Positions 1-8,872 of a stretch of DNA of 64,000 nucleotides are shown here, one piece after another. The position numbers were made by a program, and so were the translations under genes. The first letter of the stretch is position 1. Each line of letters opens with the position of its first letter. The DNA comes from Flavobacterium sangjuense (GTDB lineage Bacteria > Bacteroidota > Bacteroidia > Flavobacteriales > Flavobacteriaceae), in the NCBI RefSeq assembly GCF_004797125.1, contig NZ_CP038810.1, positions 1,488,001 to 1,552,000 of the forward strand, written 5' to 3'. The notes under the pieces were generated by a model. It saw nothing but the letters and a program-made list of their open reading frames with translations, was not told the origin of the DNA and searched no databases.

Positions 1-294
1 GCTTGAGTCCATGGCGTTCATTTTGGTGTGGTAAAATACCATTGCCCAAGGCTTGCCTACACTTTCGTTCATTATTTTTTCGGTTTCTGCTTCCGAATTG
101 GGAGCATTCCAGTCCGCCGAAGGCATATAATAAACACCGTCCTGCGTAAGATTGGTGTTTAGGGTTTGCATGATAGCTCCCTGATTGGGAGTGTAAATGC
201 TAAAATCGTTGTGGAATCCGCCCATCCACATAATGGTTTGAAAGACAAAGAAAATAAGCGCACCAACTAAACTTCCAATAACTACTTTTTTCAT
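1..294 (-). CDS. Hypothetical membrane protein, 3' part cut off by window edge
   Basis: The reading frame opens with ATG at 294 and stays open for 98 codons to the left edge, so only the N-terminal part is visible. It begins MKKVVIGSLVGALIFF, a single hydrophobic segment (about residues 4-22) that is either an uncleaved anchor or a signal peptide. A polar region with NDFSIYTPNQGAIMQTL and GVYYMPSADWNAP follows. I do not recognise the family. The next gene, purA, ends at 376 on the same strand with a terminator between, so this is probably a separate transcript. The start is clear because no other start lies upstream of the hydrophobic segment. Confidence 0.7.
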   Translation of the reverse strand, partial: MKKVVIGSLVGALIFFVFQTIMWMGGFHNDFSIYTPNQGAIMQTLNTNLTQDGVYYMPSADWNAPNSEAETEKIMNESVGKPWAMVFYHTKMNAMDSS

Positions 295-335
295 GATATG
301 ATTATATTTAATGGTTAGTACTACTAAGATATGAA

Positions 336-370
336 AAAAATAAAAAACCCTCTCATTATTGAAAGGGTTT
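336..370 (-). terminator. Rho-independent terminator of purA
   Basis: On the minus strand a 10-bp stem (345-354 with 361-370, one G-T pair) with a 6-base loop is followed by a run of T (A on the plus strand at 336-346). It lies 5 bases after the purA stop codon. Confidence 0.75.
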
Positions 371-375
371 CATCT

Positions 376-1647
376 TTATTTAGTTATAGTTTGCTTCCTG
401 TCAGGACCAACAGAGACAATCTTAATTGGCACTTCTAACTCGCCTTCTATAAACTCTATGTAGTCTTTTAGTTCTTTTGGTAAACTTTCAAAGGTGGTTA
501 AACCGGTTAAATCCTGTTTCCATCCTTTGAATTCGGCATAAATAGGCGTAATGTTTTCTTCTTCAATATTAAATGGTAAATGATGAATTATTTCACCTTT
601 ATAAGTGTAGCCCGTACAAACTTTCAAGGTTTCAAAGCCCGAAAGCACATCGCCTTTCATCATCATCAGTTGGGTTACACCGTTTATTTGTACCGCATAT
701 TTCAACGCTACTAAATCGAGCCAGCCACAACGTCTTTTTCTTCCTGTAACTGAACCAAATTCGTTACCAACTTTTGCCATAATATCGCCTGCCTCGTCAA
801 AATCTTCGGTAGGAAATGGTCCTGAACCAACACGTGTTGTATAGGCCTTGAAAATCCCAAAAACTTCTTTGATTTTATTCGGAGCGATTCCTAAACCTGT
901 GCAGGCTCCGGCAGCTGTGGTATTAGATGAGGTTACAAACGGATAGGTTCCAAAGTCAACATCCAATAACGACCCTTGTGCGCCTTCGCATAGGATCGAT
1001 TTTCCTGCTTTTTGAGCTTGTGCCAAATATTCTTCGCTATCAATAAAATCCAATTTTTTTAAGTCTTCAATAGCTTCAAAAAATTCTTTTTCCAGTTCAG
1101 CTAAATTGTATTGAAGCTCCACACCATAAAAAGCAATCATGGATTCGTGCTTGTCAGCCAAAACTCTATATTTTTCTTTGAAATCAGCTAATTCAATATC
1201 GCCCACACGGATTCCGTTTCTACCGGTTTTGTCCATATACGTTGGTCCAATGCCTTTTAGTGTCGAGCCAATTTTGCCTTTTCCTTTTGCAATTTCAGAA
1301 GCGGCATCAAGCAAACGATGCGTAGGCAAAATTAAATGCGCTTTACGCGATATAAACAATTTTGATTTTAAATCAAGATTGAATTTGGCCAAACCATCAA
1401 TCTCACTTTTGAAAACTACAGGGTCAATCACGACACCGTTTCCTATAAGGTTGATGTTGTTGCCATGAAAAATCCCCGAAGGAATGGTTCTTAAAACATG
1501 TTTTATTCCGTCAAATTCTAAAGTGTGTCCGGCATTTGGTCCGCCCTGAAAACGAGCAATAATGTCGTATTTTGAGGTGAGAACATCAACAATTTTTCCT
1601 TTGCCTTCGTCACCCCATTGTAATCCGAGTAGTAAATCTACAGTCAT
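376..1647 (-). CDS. purA: Adenylosuccinate synthetase
   Basis: Cytosolic enzyme that joins IMP and aspartate using GTP, the first committed step from IMP to AMP. The 423-residue length is normal for the family. The N-terminal loop WGDEGKGK (11-18) carries the catalytic Asp13, and GPNAGHT carries the catalytic His41. The IMP-contact region GKIGSTLKGIGPTYMDKTGR (about 123-142), TTRVGSGPFPTE and SVTGRKRRCGWLD follow in the expected order. It is the last gene of an apparent fur-71aa-purA transcript, 20 bases after the small membrane-protein gene, and has its own terminator. There is no sign of damage. Confidence 0.98.
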   Translation of the reverse strand: MTVDLLLGLQWGDEGKGKIVDVLTSKYDIIARFQGGPNAGHTLEFDGIKHVLRTIPSGIFHGNNINLIGNGVVIDPVVFKSEIDGLAKFNLDLKSKLFISRKAHLILPTHRLLDAASEIAKGKGKIGSTLKGIGPTYMDKTGRNGIRVGDIELADFKEKYRVLADKHESMIAFYGVELQYNLAELEKEFFEAIEDLKKLDFIDSEEYLAQAQKAGKSILCEGAQGSLLDVDFGTYPFVTSSNTTAAGACTGLGIAPNKIKEVFGIFKAYTTRVGSGPFPTEDFDEAGDIMAKVGNEFGSVTGRKRRCGWLDLVALKYAVQINGVTQLMMMKGDVLSGFETLKVCTGYTYKGEIIHHLPFNIEEENITPIYAEFKGWKQDLTGLTTFESLPKELKDYIEFIEGELEVPIKIVSVGPDRKQTITK

Positions 1648-1667
1648 TGTGTGTTGTTTGTGTGTAG

Positions 1668-1883
1668 TTAAGTGTTGTTTTTTTTCTTTGAAATATCTAA
1701 TTTAAAAAAGTAGTTTAATACTCCCAAGGTCAAGGCTGTAAAGAATGCAGTTAAAAGAAGTTTGAATGCAAATTCTAATGTAAAGCCTGAAAGTCCTTCA
1801 AAAAGTTCAATTACTATTTTATATACAATTATGAAAACGAATACGCCAATAAATGTCTTTTTAAAATAGTCGAATGGCTTCAT
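1668..1883 (-). CDS. Small two-helix membrane protein
   Basis: A 71-residue protein with two hydrophobic stretches (about residues 8-26 and 38-60) and a lysine-rich tail (KLDISKKKNNT). It looks like a small integral inner-membrane protein of unknown function. Its ATG overlaps the fur stop codon by one base (TAATG), so it is almost certainly translationally coupled to fur and co-transcribed with purA downstream. The coupling supports it being real despite its size. Confidence 0.75.
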   Translation of the reverse strand: MKPFDYFKKTFIGVFVFIIVYKIVIELFEGLSGFTLEFAFKLLLTAFFTALTLGVLNYFFKLDISKKKNNT

Positions 1884-2341
1884 TATAGTTGTTCTTTTTT
1901 ACTCGCATAGAAGTACAGCGAATGGTTGTGGATTTCAATACCAAATATTTCTTCGATGGTTTGTTTGATGGTTTGGATTCTTGGGTCACAAAACTCAATT
2001 ACTTCGCCAGTGTCGGTCATGATTATATGATCGTGCTGCTTGTCGAAATACGATTTCTCATAATGAGCCTGATTTTGTCCAAACTGATGTTTGCGTACCA
2101 AACCACAATCTAATAAAAGTTCAATCGTGTTGTATAAGGTAGCACGCGACACACGATAGTTTTTGTTTTTCATTTTGATATACAAATTCTCAATATCAAA
2201 ATGCTCTTCGCTATCATAGATCTCCTGAAGGATAGCATAGCGTTCAGGTGTTTTGCGGTGTCCTTTGTTTTCAAGATACAGCGTAAAAACGTTTTTTACG
2301 GTCTCTTGATTTTTAGTATTATCGGATGCAATTAGTGTCAT
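1883..2341 (-). CDS. fur: Fur-family transcriptional regulator
   Basis: A 152-residue DNA-binding repressor of the Fur superfamily. The winged helix covers about residues 14-85 with recognition helix [14 protein letters not shown] (63-76). The metal-sensing dimerisation part contains HDH (103-105) and ends at residue 152. Where classical Fur proteins carry a CxxC zinc motif, this one reads MTDTGE, and the second CxxC is also absent; only C79 and C118 are present, so the structural zinc site is missing. Which metal or peroxide signal it senses cannot be read from the sequence. It is the first gene of fur-71aa-purA. Its promoter box ends 4 bases before the ATG, so the mRNA may be leaderless. 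No alternative ATG lies before the DNA-binding domain. Confidence 0.9.
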   Translation of the reverse strand: MTLIASDNTKNQETVKNVFTLYLENKGHRKTPERYAILQEIYDSEEHFDIENLYIKMKNKNYRVSRATLYNTIELLLDCGLVRKHQFGQNQAHYEKSYFDKQHDHIIMTDTGEVIEFCDPRIQTIKQTIEEIFGIEIHNHSLYFYASKKEQL

Positions 2342-2345
2342 GGGA

Positions 2346-2375
2346 CAAAGGTAATTTTTTTGTTTAAGGTATCAA
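2346..2375 (-). promoter_or_regulatory. fur promoter (TTG-N19-TACCTTTG)
   Basis: On the minus strand TTG (2375-2373) and TACCTTTG (2353-2346) are separated by 19 bases, matching the Bacteroidota -33/-7 pattern. Only four bases (TCCC) separate the -7 box from the fur ATG. Confidence 0.75.
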
Positions 2376-2380
2376 AGTTT

Positions 2381-2413
2381 AATAACTCATAACTCATAAT
2401 TTATAACTTAATA
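2381..2413. repeat. Intergenic repeat of the CATAACTCATAATTTATAAC type
   Basis: The 73-bp gap between relA and fur ends in a tandem ATAACTCATAACTCATAATTT followed by ATAACTTAATAAC. Close relatives of this string, in the opposite orientation, occur at 48781-48800, which suggests a dispersed intergenic family. It lies immediately after the relA stop codon. Confidence 0.55.
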
Positions 2414-2414
2414 A

Positions 2415-4634
2415 CTAGTTTGTATAAACCCTGGTTACTTTATCAATGCCATCAATTTTTTTGATATTATCGATGAGTTTTTTCAGAATCGCATTATTTT
2501 GTACAATAACGGCAACTTGTCCATAAAATATTCCGGCTTCACCACTCAGGGAAATACTTTGGATATTCACATGCATATTGTTTGAAATTACTTTGGTTAA
2601 TTCATTGGTTAACCCTAAACTATCCATACCCGTAATTTTCAAAATAGCTTTGAACTCTTGTTGCGATGAATCAATCCATTTGGCCAGCATAATTCGGTAC
2701 GCATAATTCGATTGTAGCGCAATGGCGTTTGGACAATCTTTTTTGTGTACTTTGATGCCTTCGTTGATGGTAATAAAACCAAACACATCATCGCCGGGAA
2801 TCGGGTTGCAACAGGAAGATAATTTATAATCGAGTTTATCTTGCTCCGGACCAAAAACGAGCATGTCGTAATTGCTGTTGAGTACGGGTTTGTTAATTTC
2901 TTCAGGATTAGCATTTGGCGAACGCTTGATTTTATTTTTGAAGAAATTCATCAAAGTATTGCTTTTTTGAGCAGCAAAATCCTTGAGTTGTTGGTTTTCT
3001 ATAGAGCCAATTCCGGCGCGGTAAAACAAATCTAAACTGGTTTTTAGCTTAAAGTAGTTTACCAATTCATTGACCACATTTTCATTTATAGTGATTTTTA
3101 AATGCTTTAGTTTCCGGGTCAGTAATTCTTTTCCGTCTTCGGCAATTTTCTTGGTATTTTCGTTGAGAACGTTTCTGATTTTATTTTTGGCCCGAGAAGT
3201 CGTTACATAATCCAGCCAGTTGACTGTTGGTTTTTGATGGACAGAAGTAATGATTTCTATTTGGTCACCACTTTTTAATTCGTGATTGAGCGGCACTAAT
3301 TTCCCGTTAACGCGGGTTCCGCGGGTTTTGATTCCGATTTCGGAATGTATGCTAAAAGCGAAGTCGAGTGAAGTGGCACCTTTTGGCAATGATTTTATTT
3401 CACCTTTTGGCGTAAAGACAAAGATTTCTTTGGCATACAAATTCATTTTGAAATCTTCTACAAAGTCGACTGCATTGGTTTCAGAACTTTCTAATGCTTC
3501 TTTCAAAAGATTCAACCAAGTATCCAAACCGCTTTCCTCAGTAGCGCCTTGTTTGTATTTGTAGTGCGCAGCGTATCCTTTTTCGGCAATTTCATCCATA
3601 CGTTCGCTTCGCACCTGAATTTCAACCCAGCGGCCTTTTGGCCCCATAACGGTAATGTGCAAAGCTTCATAACCTGTCGATTTTGGTGACGAAATCCAGT
3701 CGCGCAAACGACTTGGACTTGGGCGATAATGATCGGTAACTATAGAATAAATTTTCCAGGCCAGGAATTTCTCGTCGTGAAGATTCGATTTGTATATAAT
3801 TCGCAGTGCAAATTTATCATAGACTTCATCAAAAGTTACGTTTTGCGCCGCCATTTTTCTACGAATGGAATAAATTGATTTTGGTCGGCCTTTCAGGGTG
3901 TACTCAACACCTTCTTCGTCTAACGATTTTTTTAAAACAGCCGATATCGTTTTGATGTATTCGTCCTGCTCTTCTTTGGTTTCCTTGATTTTGCTGACAA
4001 TATCTTTATAAACATCAGGCTCGGTATACTTCAAACCTAAGTCTTCCAGTTTTGTTTTGATGTTATACAAGCCCAAACGATGCGCAAGAGGCGCATAGAT
4101 GTATAAGGTTTCCGAAGCAATTTTTACCTGCTTGTAATCCGGCATGGAATCCATGGTTTGCATATTGTGCAAACGGTCAGCAATTTTGATTAAAATCACA
4201 CGCACATCATCATTCAGCGTCAATAGCATTTTACGGAAATTTTCCGCCTGCATTGAGATGTTCATGTCTTTTTTAACCTGGGAAATTTTGGTCAGACCTT
4301 CGACCAAGTGTGCAATCTTTGGATTGAATTTTTTTTCGATGTCTTCAATAGTTACATCAGTATCTTCAACAACATCATGCATCAAGGCGGCGGCGATACT
4401 TGTTGCACCAAGACCAATTTCGGAAGCCACAATTTTGGCAACACCAATAGGATGAAAAATATAAGCCTCACCCGATTTACGGCGTTGGTCTTTGTGTGCT
4501 TCAACGGCAACATCAAAGGCCTTTCGTATGAGTTTTTTATCAGAATCGGTTAAGGTTTGATAACTTATGCGAAGTAATTCCTTGTATTCTCGGGCAATGG
4601 CTTTTTTTTCTTCTTCTAAATCTATTTCAATCAT
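2415..4634 (-). CDS. rsh: Bifunctional (p)ppGpp synthetase/hydrolase (RelA/SpoT family)
   Basis: A 739-residue cytosolic stringent-response enzyme that makes and degrades (p)ppGpp. Domains in order: HD hydrolase (HPIG then the HD pair at 86-87 in LMHDVVEDT), synthetase domain (GRPKSIYSIRRKM and YDKFALRIIY), TGS domain (IFVFTPKGEIKSLPKGA), a Cys-rich segment (SSCCNPIPGDD, KKDCPN) and a C-terminal ACT domain. Both the HD site and the synthetase motifs are intact, so both activities are expected. A TTG lies 5 codons upstream at 4649, but the ATG at 4634 is the natural start. It is a stand-alone gene followed by a repeat and then fur. Confidence 0.95.
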   Translation of the reverse strand: MIEIDLEEEKKAIAREYKELLRISYQTLTDSDKKLIRKAFDVAVEAHKDQRRKSGEAYIFHPIGVAKIVASEIGLGATSIAAALMHDVVEDTDVTIEDIEKKFNPKIAHLVEGLTKISQVKKDMNISMQAENFRKMLLTLNDDVRVILIKIADRLHNMQTMDSMPDYKQVKIASETLYIYAPLAHRLGLYNIKTKLEDLGLKYTEPDVYKDIVSKIKETKEEQDEYIKTISAVLKKSLDEEGVEYTLKGRPKSIYSIRRKMAAQNVTFDEVYDKFALRIIYKSNLHDEKFLAWKIYSIVTDHYRPSPSRLRDWISSPKSTGYEALHITVMGPKGRWVEIQVRSERMDEIAEKGYAAHYKYKQGATEESGLDTWLNLLKEALESSETNAVDFVEDFKMNLYAKEIFVFTPKGEIKSLPKGATSLDFAFSIHSEIGIKTRGTRVNGKLVPLNHELKSGDQIEIITSVHQKPTVNWLDYVTTSRAKNKIRNVLNENTKKIAEDGKELLTRKLKHLKITINENVVNELVNYFKLKTSLDLFYRAGIGSIENQQLKDFAAQKSNTLMNFFKNKIKRSPNANPEEINKPVLNSNYDMLVFGPEQDKLDYKLSSCCNPIPGDDVFGFITINEGIKVHKKDCPNAIALQSNYAYRIMLAKWIDSSQQEFKAILKITGMDSLGLTNELTKVISNNMHVNIQSISLSGEAGIFYGQVAVIVQNNAILKKLIDNIKKIDGIDKVTRVYTN

Positions 4635-4694
4635 AGCATGTTCAATCAATTCCTAAAATTAAGTATAACAAATGAACTGTGCAACTGAATTGTG

Positions 4695-5138
4695 TTATCG
4701 ATTGGCAATTTTGTAATCCAGACTATAATTTCCCGGACCAGTAAAATAAATGCCCAAATAAATTACGAAATAGACAAAAGCAGTGTTTACTTCTGTTCCA
4801 TTATCACCGGAATTGATTACAGCAAATTTGGCAACACAGGCAATTATATATCCCATGCAGATAAGCAATGGAATTAAAGACAACCTAGTAAATAAGCCAA
4901 GTATTAAAAATAAACTGCAGAAGAATTCAGCAAAAATGGTCAATGCCAATGGTGCTTTTCCTGTCATGCCAAGAAAGCTAACTTCTTTAGCCCAAAAATC
5001 GGAAGCAGCCATAGTTTCGAAATTTATGAGTTTTTGATACCCATAACAGGCCATAAGAACACCAATAATAATTCTGACAAGTAAAATACCTAAAGATAAG
5101 TTGATAGGTTGGAACGAGAATACTAGATTTTTTTTCAT
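4695..5138 (-). CDS. DoxX-family membrane protein
   Basis: A 147-residue protein with four hydrophobic helices. The family signature is visible at the N-terminus (LLVRIIIGVLMACYGYQKL) and in the middle (LTIFAEFFCSLFLILGLFTRLSLIPLLI). DoxX-like proteins are inner-membrane proteins of mostly unknown biochemical role; some act with oxidoreductases. It sits between the methyltransferase gene and relA on the same strand, with gaps of 35 and 60 bases. Nothing in the sequence tells the substrate. Confidence 0.85.
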   Translation of the reverse strand: MKKNLVFSFQPINLSLGILLVRIIIGVLMACYGYQKLINFETMAASDFWAKEVSFLGMTGKAPLALTIFAEFFCSLFLILGLFTRLSLIPLLICMGYIIACVAKFAVINSGDNGTEVNTAFVYFVIYLGIYFTGPGNYSLDYKIANR

Positions 5139-5173
5139 TTGAATTTGGTTTTATGGTTGATTATTAAATTGTA

Positions 5174-5956
5174 TTACTTAAATCCGCGTTGTCGTTTGGC
5201 TTCAAAAATCAATATGGCAGCAGCAACCGAAACATTCATGCTGTCAATTTCGCCCTGCATCGGAATGATAATGTTTTGTGTCGCTTTTTCGCGCCAAAGT
5301 TCAGTTAATCCTGTGGCTTCTGTGCCAACAACCAAAGCGGTTGGCGTAGTGTAATCTTGCGTATGATATGATGTCGAATTCTGCAAAGTCGCACTATAGA
5401 AATTGATGTTGTTTTTGATTAAAAAATCAATTACTTCTTCGGTTGACCCTGTTGCGATTTGGTTTGTAAACAAACAGCCAACACTGGAACGCACGATATT
5501 CGGATTGTATAAATCGGTTTTTGGATTGGCGATAATTACGGCATCGACTTTTGCTGCATCACAAGTTCGCAAAACCGCACCAATATTACCAGGTTTTTCG
5601 ATAGCTTCCATTACTAAAATCAACGGGTTTTCAGGAAGCTTTAAATCGGATAATTGTAATGATTTGGTTTTGGCAACCGCCAGAATTCCTTCGGTAGTAT
5701 CGCGATAGGCTAATTTTTGATAGACTTCTTTTGAAATCTCAATTGGGTCATTCGTTAATTTGGTTATTTGGTTATTTGAAACCAATTGGGGAAGAAATAA
5801 AACGGTTTCTATTTCATACTTTCCTTTGATTGCTAATTCAATTTCACGCATTCCTTCAATCAAAAAAGTGCCGGATTGTTTTCGCGCTTTAGCTTTTTCC
5901 TGAAGCAGAATCAACGATTTTATAAACGGATTTTGAGCGGAAGTTATTTGTTTCAT
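5174..5956 (-). CDS. SpoU/TrmH-family RNA 2'-O-methyltransferase
   Basis: A 260-residue enzyme expected to transfer a methyl group from SAM to a ribose 2'-OH of rRNA or tRNA. The N-terminal substrate-binding domain (about 1-100) is followed by the knotted SPOUT domain: GNIGAVLRTCDA (motif 1), VVGTEATGLTELW (motif 2) and IPMQGEIDSMNVSVAAAI (motif 3). The exact RNA target cannot be read. A stretch coding for residues about 58-68 (SNNQITKLTN) is identical in DNA to an intergenic repeat seen elsewhere in this window, so a repeat seems to have been absorbed in frame. A TAACTTTG box lies upstream of the ATG. Confidence 0.93.
   Translation of the reverse strand: MKQITSAQNPFIKSLILLQEKAKARKQSGTFLIEGMREIELAIKGKYEIETVLFLPQLVSNNQITKLTNDPIEISKEVYQKLAYRDTTEGILAVAKTKSLQLSDLKLPENPLILVMEAIEKPGNIGAVLRTCDAAKVDAVIIANPKTDLYNPNIVRSSVGCLFTNQIATGSTEEVIDFLIKNNINFYSATLQNSTSYHTQDYTTPTALVVGTEATGLTELWREKATQNIIIPMQGEIDSMNVSVAAAILIFEAKRQRGFK
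5751..5782. repeat. GGTTATTTG repeat inside a coding region
   Basis: TGGTTATTTGGTTATTT at 5761-5777 is the same 17-mer found in the intergenic region at 51552-51568, with related copies at 30027-30043 and 59344-59356. Here it lies inside the SpoU-family methyltransferase gene and keeps its frame. Confidence 0.7.
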
Positions 5957-5973
5957 ACTTAAGTAAAGAGTGC

Positions 5974-5981
5974 CAAAGTTA
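5974..5981 (-). promoter_or_regulatory. -7 promoter box of the methyltransferase gene
   Basis: TAACTTTG on the minus strand, 17 bases before the ATG at 5956, matches TAnnTTTG. No TTG at the -33 spacing was found. Confidence 0.5.
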
Positions 5982-5991
5982 CAGCGTTTTT

Positions 5992-7782
5992 TTAATGATT
6001 TAAATATAAAAATCCACGCAAAGGTTCAGGATAATCGATATCGTTTAAAAACAATAAATAAAAATAAGTGCCGTCAGGTGCGTTTTTAAGACCAATGCCA
6101 TCTTTTACATAACCATCCCAATCTTCGGTATTTTGATTTCCTGTCCAAAGTAATCTTCCCCAACGGCTGTAGATTTCTATTCTATAATCCAGGAAAATAT
6201 TACGCAAACCGCCAATGAAAAAGGTATCATTATAAGTATCTGTATTGGCAGAAACAAAGTTGTAAACTGTTGGCGGGCAATTTCGGGTTGTCAATAAAAA
6301 CGAAGTGACACTAAAACAATTATCGTTGAAAATGCGAACAAAAATTTCTTTTGGCGTTGGCATTACCTGGTAATTTGTAGTATTCAAAATCGGATTTACA
6401 TCGGCAGTTGCATCTTCAAGCGTTTCATAAAAACGAACAGTATCTCCCGGATTTGTTTTAACCAAATCTTCATAAGACGAAAAGTCAAAAGTGCCACGGG
6501 TAAAGCCTTCGTTACAAGCCACTAAATTTTCTAAAGCATTGAAAGCCGGAGAAACCCAAAGCGAATCGTTTAGGATTGACGTATTATTATTTTCGATTAA
6601 TTCGGTCACAATCCCTGTTCCGTTTCCTATGTCATCTACCATAAATTTTATCTCGAAATCTAATGTAATTGTATCAGGCAAAACAATTGTAATTTGACCC
6701 GAAATTGAACCGCCAATAGGAATTTCGTCGGTTGTTAGTATAGTCTGGAAAATTTGTCCATCGATATAAATTGAAACTGGAGTTCCTCTCGGCAATGGGT
6801 TGGTTGAATTTAAATTTGAAACCGTATAATTCACCACAATGGTTTTCGAATTACATTGCTTTTCTATCGAATCGATTGAAACAGTTGCGTCTGGTAATTG
6901 GCTGTTTAATTTGGTTACAACCGTATTAATCATCACAAAATCCTGGAAAGAAGTAAGCGAAATCTCTGCAGTTGTATCGCCGATTGCTATATTGTTTTGA
7001 ATATCATAAATATCCAAATCCATATTGTACAAAGTGTTGCTTCCGGTTATCGAATTTGTTCCGTTAAAAACATTATCTGGTGGATTCGAAGCATTGCTTA
7101 ATAAGGTTCCGTTCATTCTGAATTCTTCCGTTGCCAAACCCGAATCACCTTCCCAGGCAACAAAACCTACTTTGGAATTATTGTCGTCTATAACATTTAA
7201 ACTACTCAAAGTAATCGATAATTCATCCGGAACGCCTTGTAAACCATCGTAAACGTTGATTTGATTTAATGGTAGCGCATCATTCTTATAAACAATTACA
7301 ATTGCCCAACCTGCAAAATTGGTTCTTCGTTGAATATGTAACGCATCAAATGCCGAATTGTCTAAATTGGATAGCGTATAATCACCGTTTCCTGTAGTTT
7401 GAATCAGAGAAGTAACATCTTTAAAAGCACTAAAATAGGTTAAAGTCAGACCGGGAAATTCCCTAACAAGTGAGAAAGTCCTATCAGGAGTGATGACTTC
7501 TGAATTTAAATTGACTTCAAAATCACCATCGCCACTTCCGGCCCAATATAAATAGGCTTTTTCAATTACATCAGTAGCATTTAAAGAAAGTGTTGCTGTA
7601 GAAGAAGTGGTTGTTACGAAATCAAGAGTTGTGTTGTTTTCAGCAATATTCATAGTATTGCCTATAAACGTAAAATCATAACGACCATTAAATTGGTTGT
7701 ACAATGTTACATTTTGCCCATTAGTTTTAAAAATGAAACAAACAAGAATAATAAAACAGAAAAAAAGTCGTTTTAATTTCAA
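5992..7782 (-). CDS. T9SS type-B cargo protein, gliding-motility-associated C-terminal domain
   Basis: A large secreted or surface protein. The signal peptide is KLKRLFFCFIILVCFIF followed by KTNGQ. I choose the TTG at 7782 as start because it gives a compact signal peptide of 596 residues in total; a longer reading from the TTG at 7815 adds 11 residues. The middle is beta-rich with no recognised catalytic motif and contains a CARDB-like stretch (NYTVSNLNSTNPLPRGTPV). The last about 90 residues (NDTFFIGGL, YRIEIYSRWGRLLW, GYVKDG, APDGTYFYLL) are the type-B sorting domain recognised by the type IX secretion system. It is transcribed divergently from the glycan island. Confidence 0.88.
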   Translation of the reverse strand: MKLKRLFFCFIILVCFIFKTNGQNVTLYNQFNGRYDFTFIGNTMNIAENNTTLDFVTTTSSTATLSLNATDVIEKAYLYWAGSGDGDFEVNLNSEVITPDRTFSLVREFPGLTLTYFSAFKDVTSLIQTTGNGDYTLSNLDNSAFDALHIQRRTNFAGWAIVIVYKNDALPLNQINVYDGLQGVPDELSITLSSLNVIDDNNSKVGFVAWEGDSGLATEEFRMNGTLLSNASNPPDNVFNGTNSITGSNTLYNMDLDIYDIQNNIAIGDTTAEISLTSFQDFVMINTVVTKLNSQLPDATVSIDSIEKQCNSKTIVVNYTVSNLNSTNPLPRGTPVSIYIDGQIFQTILTTDEIPIGGSISGQITIVLPDTITLDFEIKFMVDDIGNGTGIVTELIENNNTSILNDSLWVSPAFNALENLVACNEGFTRGTFDFSSYEDLVKTNPGDTVRFYETLEDATADVNPILNTTNYQVMPTPKEIFVRIFNDNCFSVTSFLLTTRNCPPTVYNFVSANTDTYNDTFFIGGLRNIFLDYRIEIYSRWGRLLWTGNQNTEDWDGYVKDGIGLKNAPDGTYFYLLFLNDIDYPEPLRGFLYLNH

Positions 7783-7894
7783 AGCAAAAACGGTTAAGAA
7801 GATAAAATTAAACAATATTTTTGGAAATTGAATTTTTAATAAGAACGACTTTTTTAAAATAAATGTTTAATTTTCCGATGTTTAAAAGCGACTT

Positions 7895-8872
7895 GTGAAA
7901 AACTACTCTATTAGACCTTATACTTTAGAAGATTATGCTATTTGGAACGACTTTATAAGTAGTGCCAAAAATGCAACGTTTTTGTTTCACCGCGATTTTA
8001 TGGAATACCATTCCGATAGATTTCAGGATTTTTCGTTGCTTGTTTTTGAAGGAGAAGAATTGGTTTCGGTTCTTCCGGCCAATCGGGTAGGAGATACTGT
8101 TTTTTCTCATCAGGGCTTGACTTATGGTGGATTTGTTTTTGACAGTAAAATCAAACTGGGCGAAGTGATTGAGATAACAAAGGCTGTTTTAGCGTTTTTG
8201 AATCAAAACAATATTACCACTTTTCAACTCAAATTAATTCCGTCAATTTACAACGCCTTTTTTTCTGAAGAAATTGAATATGCTATGTTTTTGGCGAAAG
8301 CCAAATTAATACGCAGAGATTGTCTTTCTGTGATTGATTTGACAAAACCTTTTACGGTAACTAAAACCCGGAAAGAAAGTATTCGTCGTGGTGAAAAGAA
8401 CAAATTAGAGATTAGAGAAGAGCTGAATTTCAACTTGTTTTGGAATGAGATATTGATTCCAAATTTGACAAAAAAGCACAATTCAAAACCAGTTCACACA
8501 GCTGAAGAAATAATTAGGTTGCAGCAAAAATTTCCAAAAAATATTCGACATTTTAATGTTTATGTTGATAACAGGATTGTGGCGGGAACAACTATTTTTA
8601 TAACAAATGCCGTAGCACATCCACAATATATTTCGGGAAATGAACAGAAGAATGAATTAGGAAGTATAGATTTCCTTTATAATTATTTGATTACAGAAGT
8701 TTTTGCTGCTAAAAATTTCTTTGATTTTGGCCCTTCACACGAGGGAAATGGAAAGAAAATCAATGAAGGGATTCTCTTTTGGAAAGAAAGTTTCGGCGCA
8801 AAAACAACTGTCCAGGATTTCTATGAAGTTCAAACATCAGATTATCATCTTTTAGAAAATGTTATGCTATGA
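7895..8872 (+). CDS. FemAB/GNAT-like acyltransferase of the glycan island
   Basis: A 325-residue protein with a GNAT-type fold. N-terminal [21 protein letters not shown] and C-terminal [34 protein letters not shown] resemble the FemAB-like proteins often encoded in Bacteroidota glycan clusters. It would acylate or aminoacylate a sugar or carrier, but the substrate is unknown. The start is GTG at 7895; no in-frame ATG lies upstream. It overlaps the aminotransferase gene by four bases (ATGA) and so opens a tightly coupled four-gene operon (7895-11826). Confidence 0.8.
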   Translation: MKNYSIRPYTLEDYAIWNDFISSAKNATFLFHRDFMEYHSDRFQDFSLLVFEGEELVSVLPANRVGDTVFSHQGLTYGGFVFDSKIKLGEVIEITKAVLAFLNQNNITTFQLKLIPSIYNAFFSEEIEYAMFLAKAKLIRRDCLSVIDLTKPFTVTKTRKESIRRGEKNKLEIREELNFNLFWNEILIPNLTKKHNSKPVHTAEEIIRLQQKFPKNIRHFNVYVDNRIVAGTTIFITNAVAHPQYISGNEQKNELGSIDFLYNYLITEVFAAKNFFDFGPSHEGNGKKINEGILFWKESFGAKTTVQDFYEVQTSDYHLLENVML

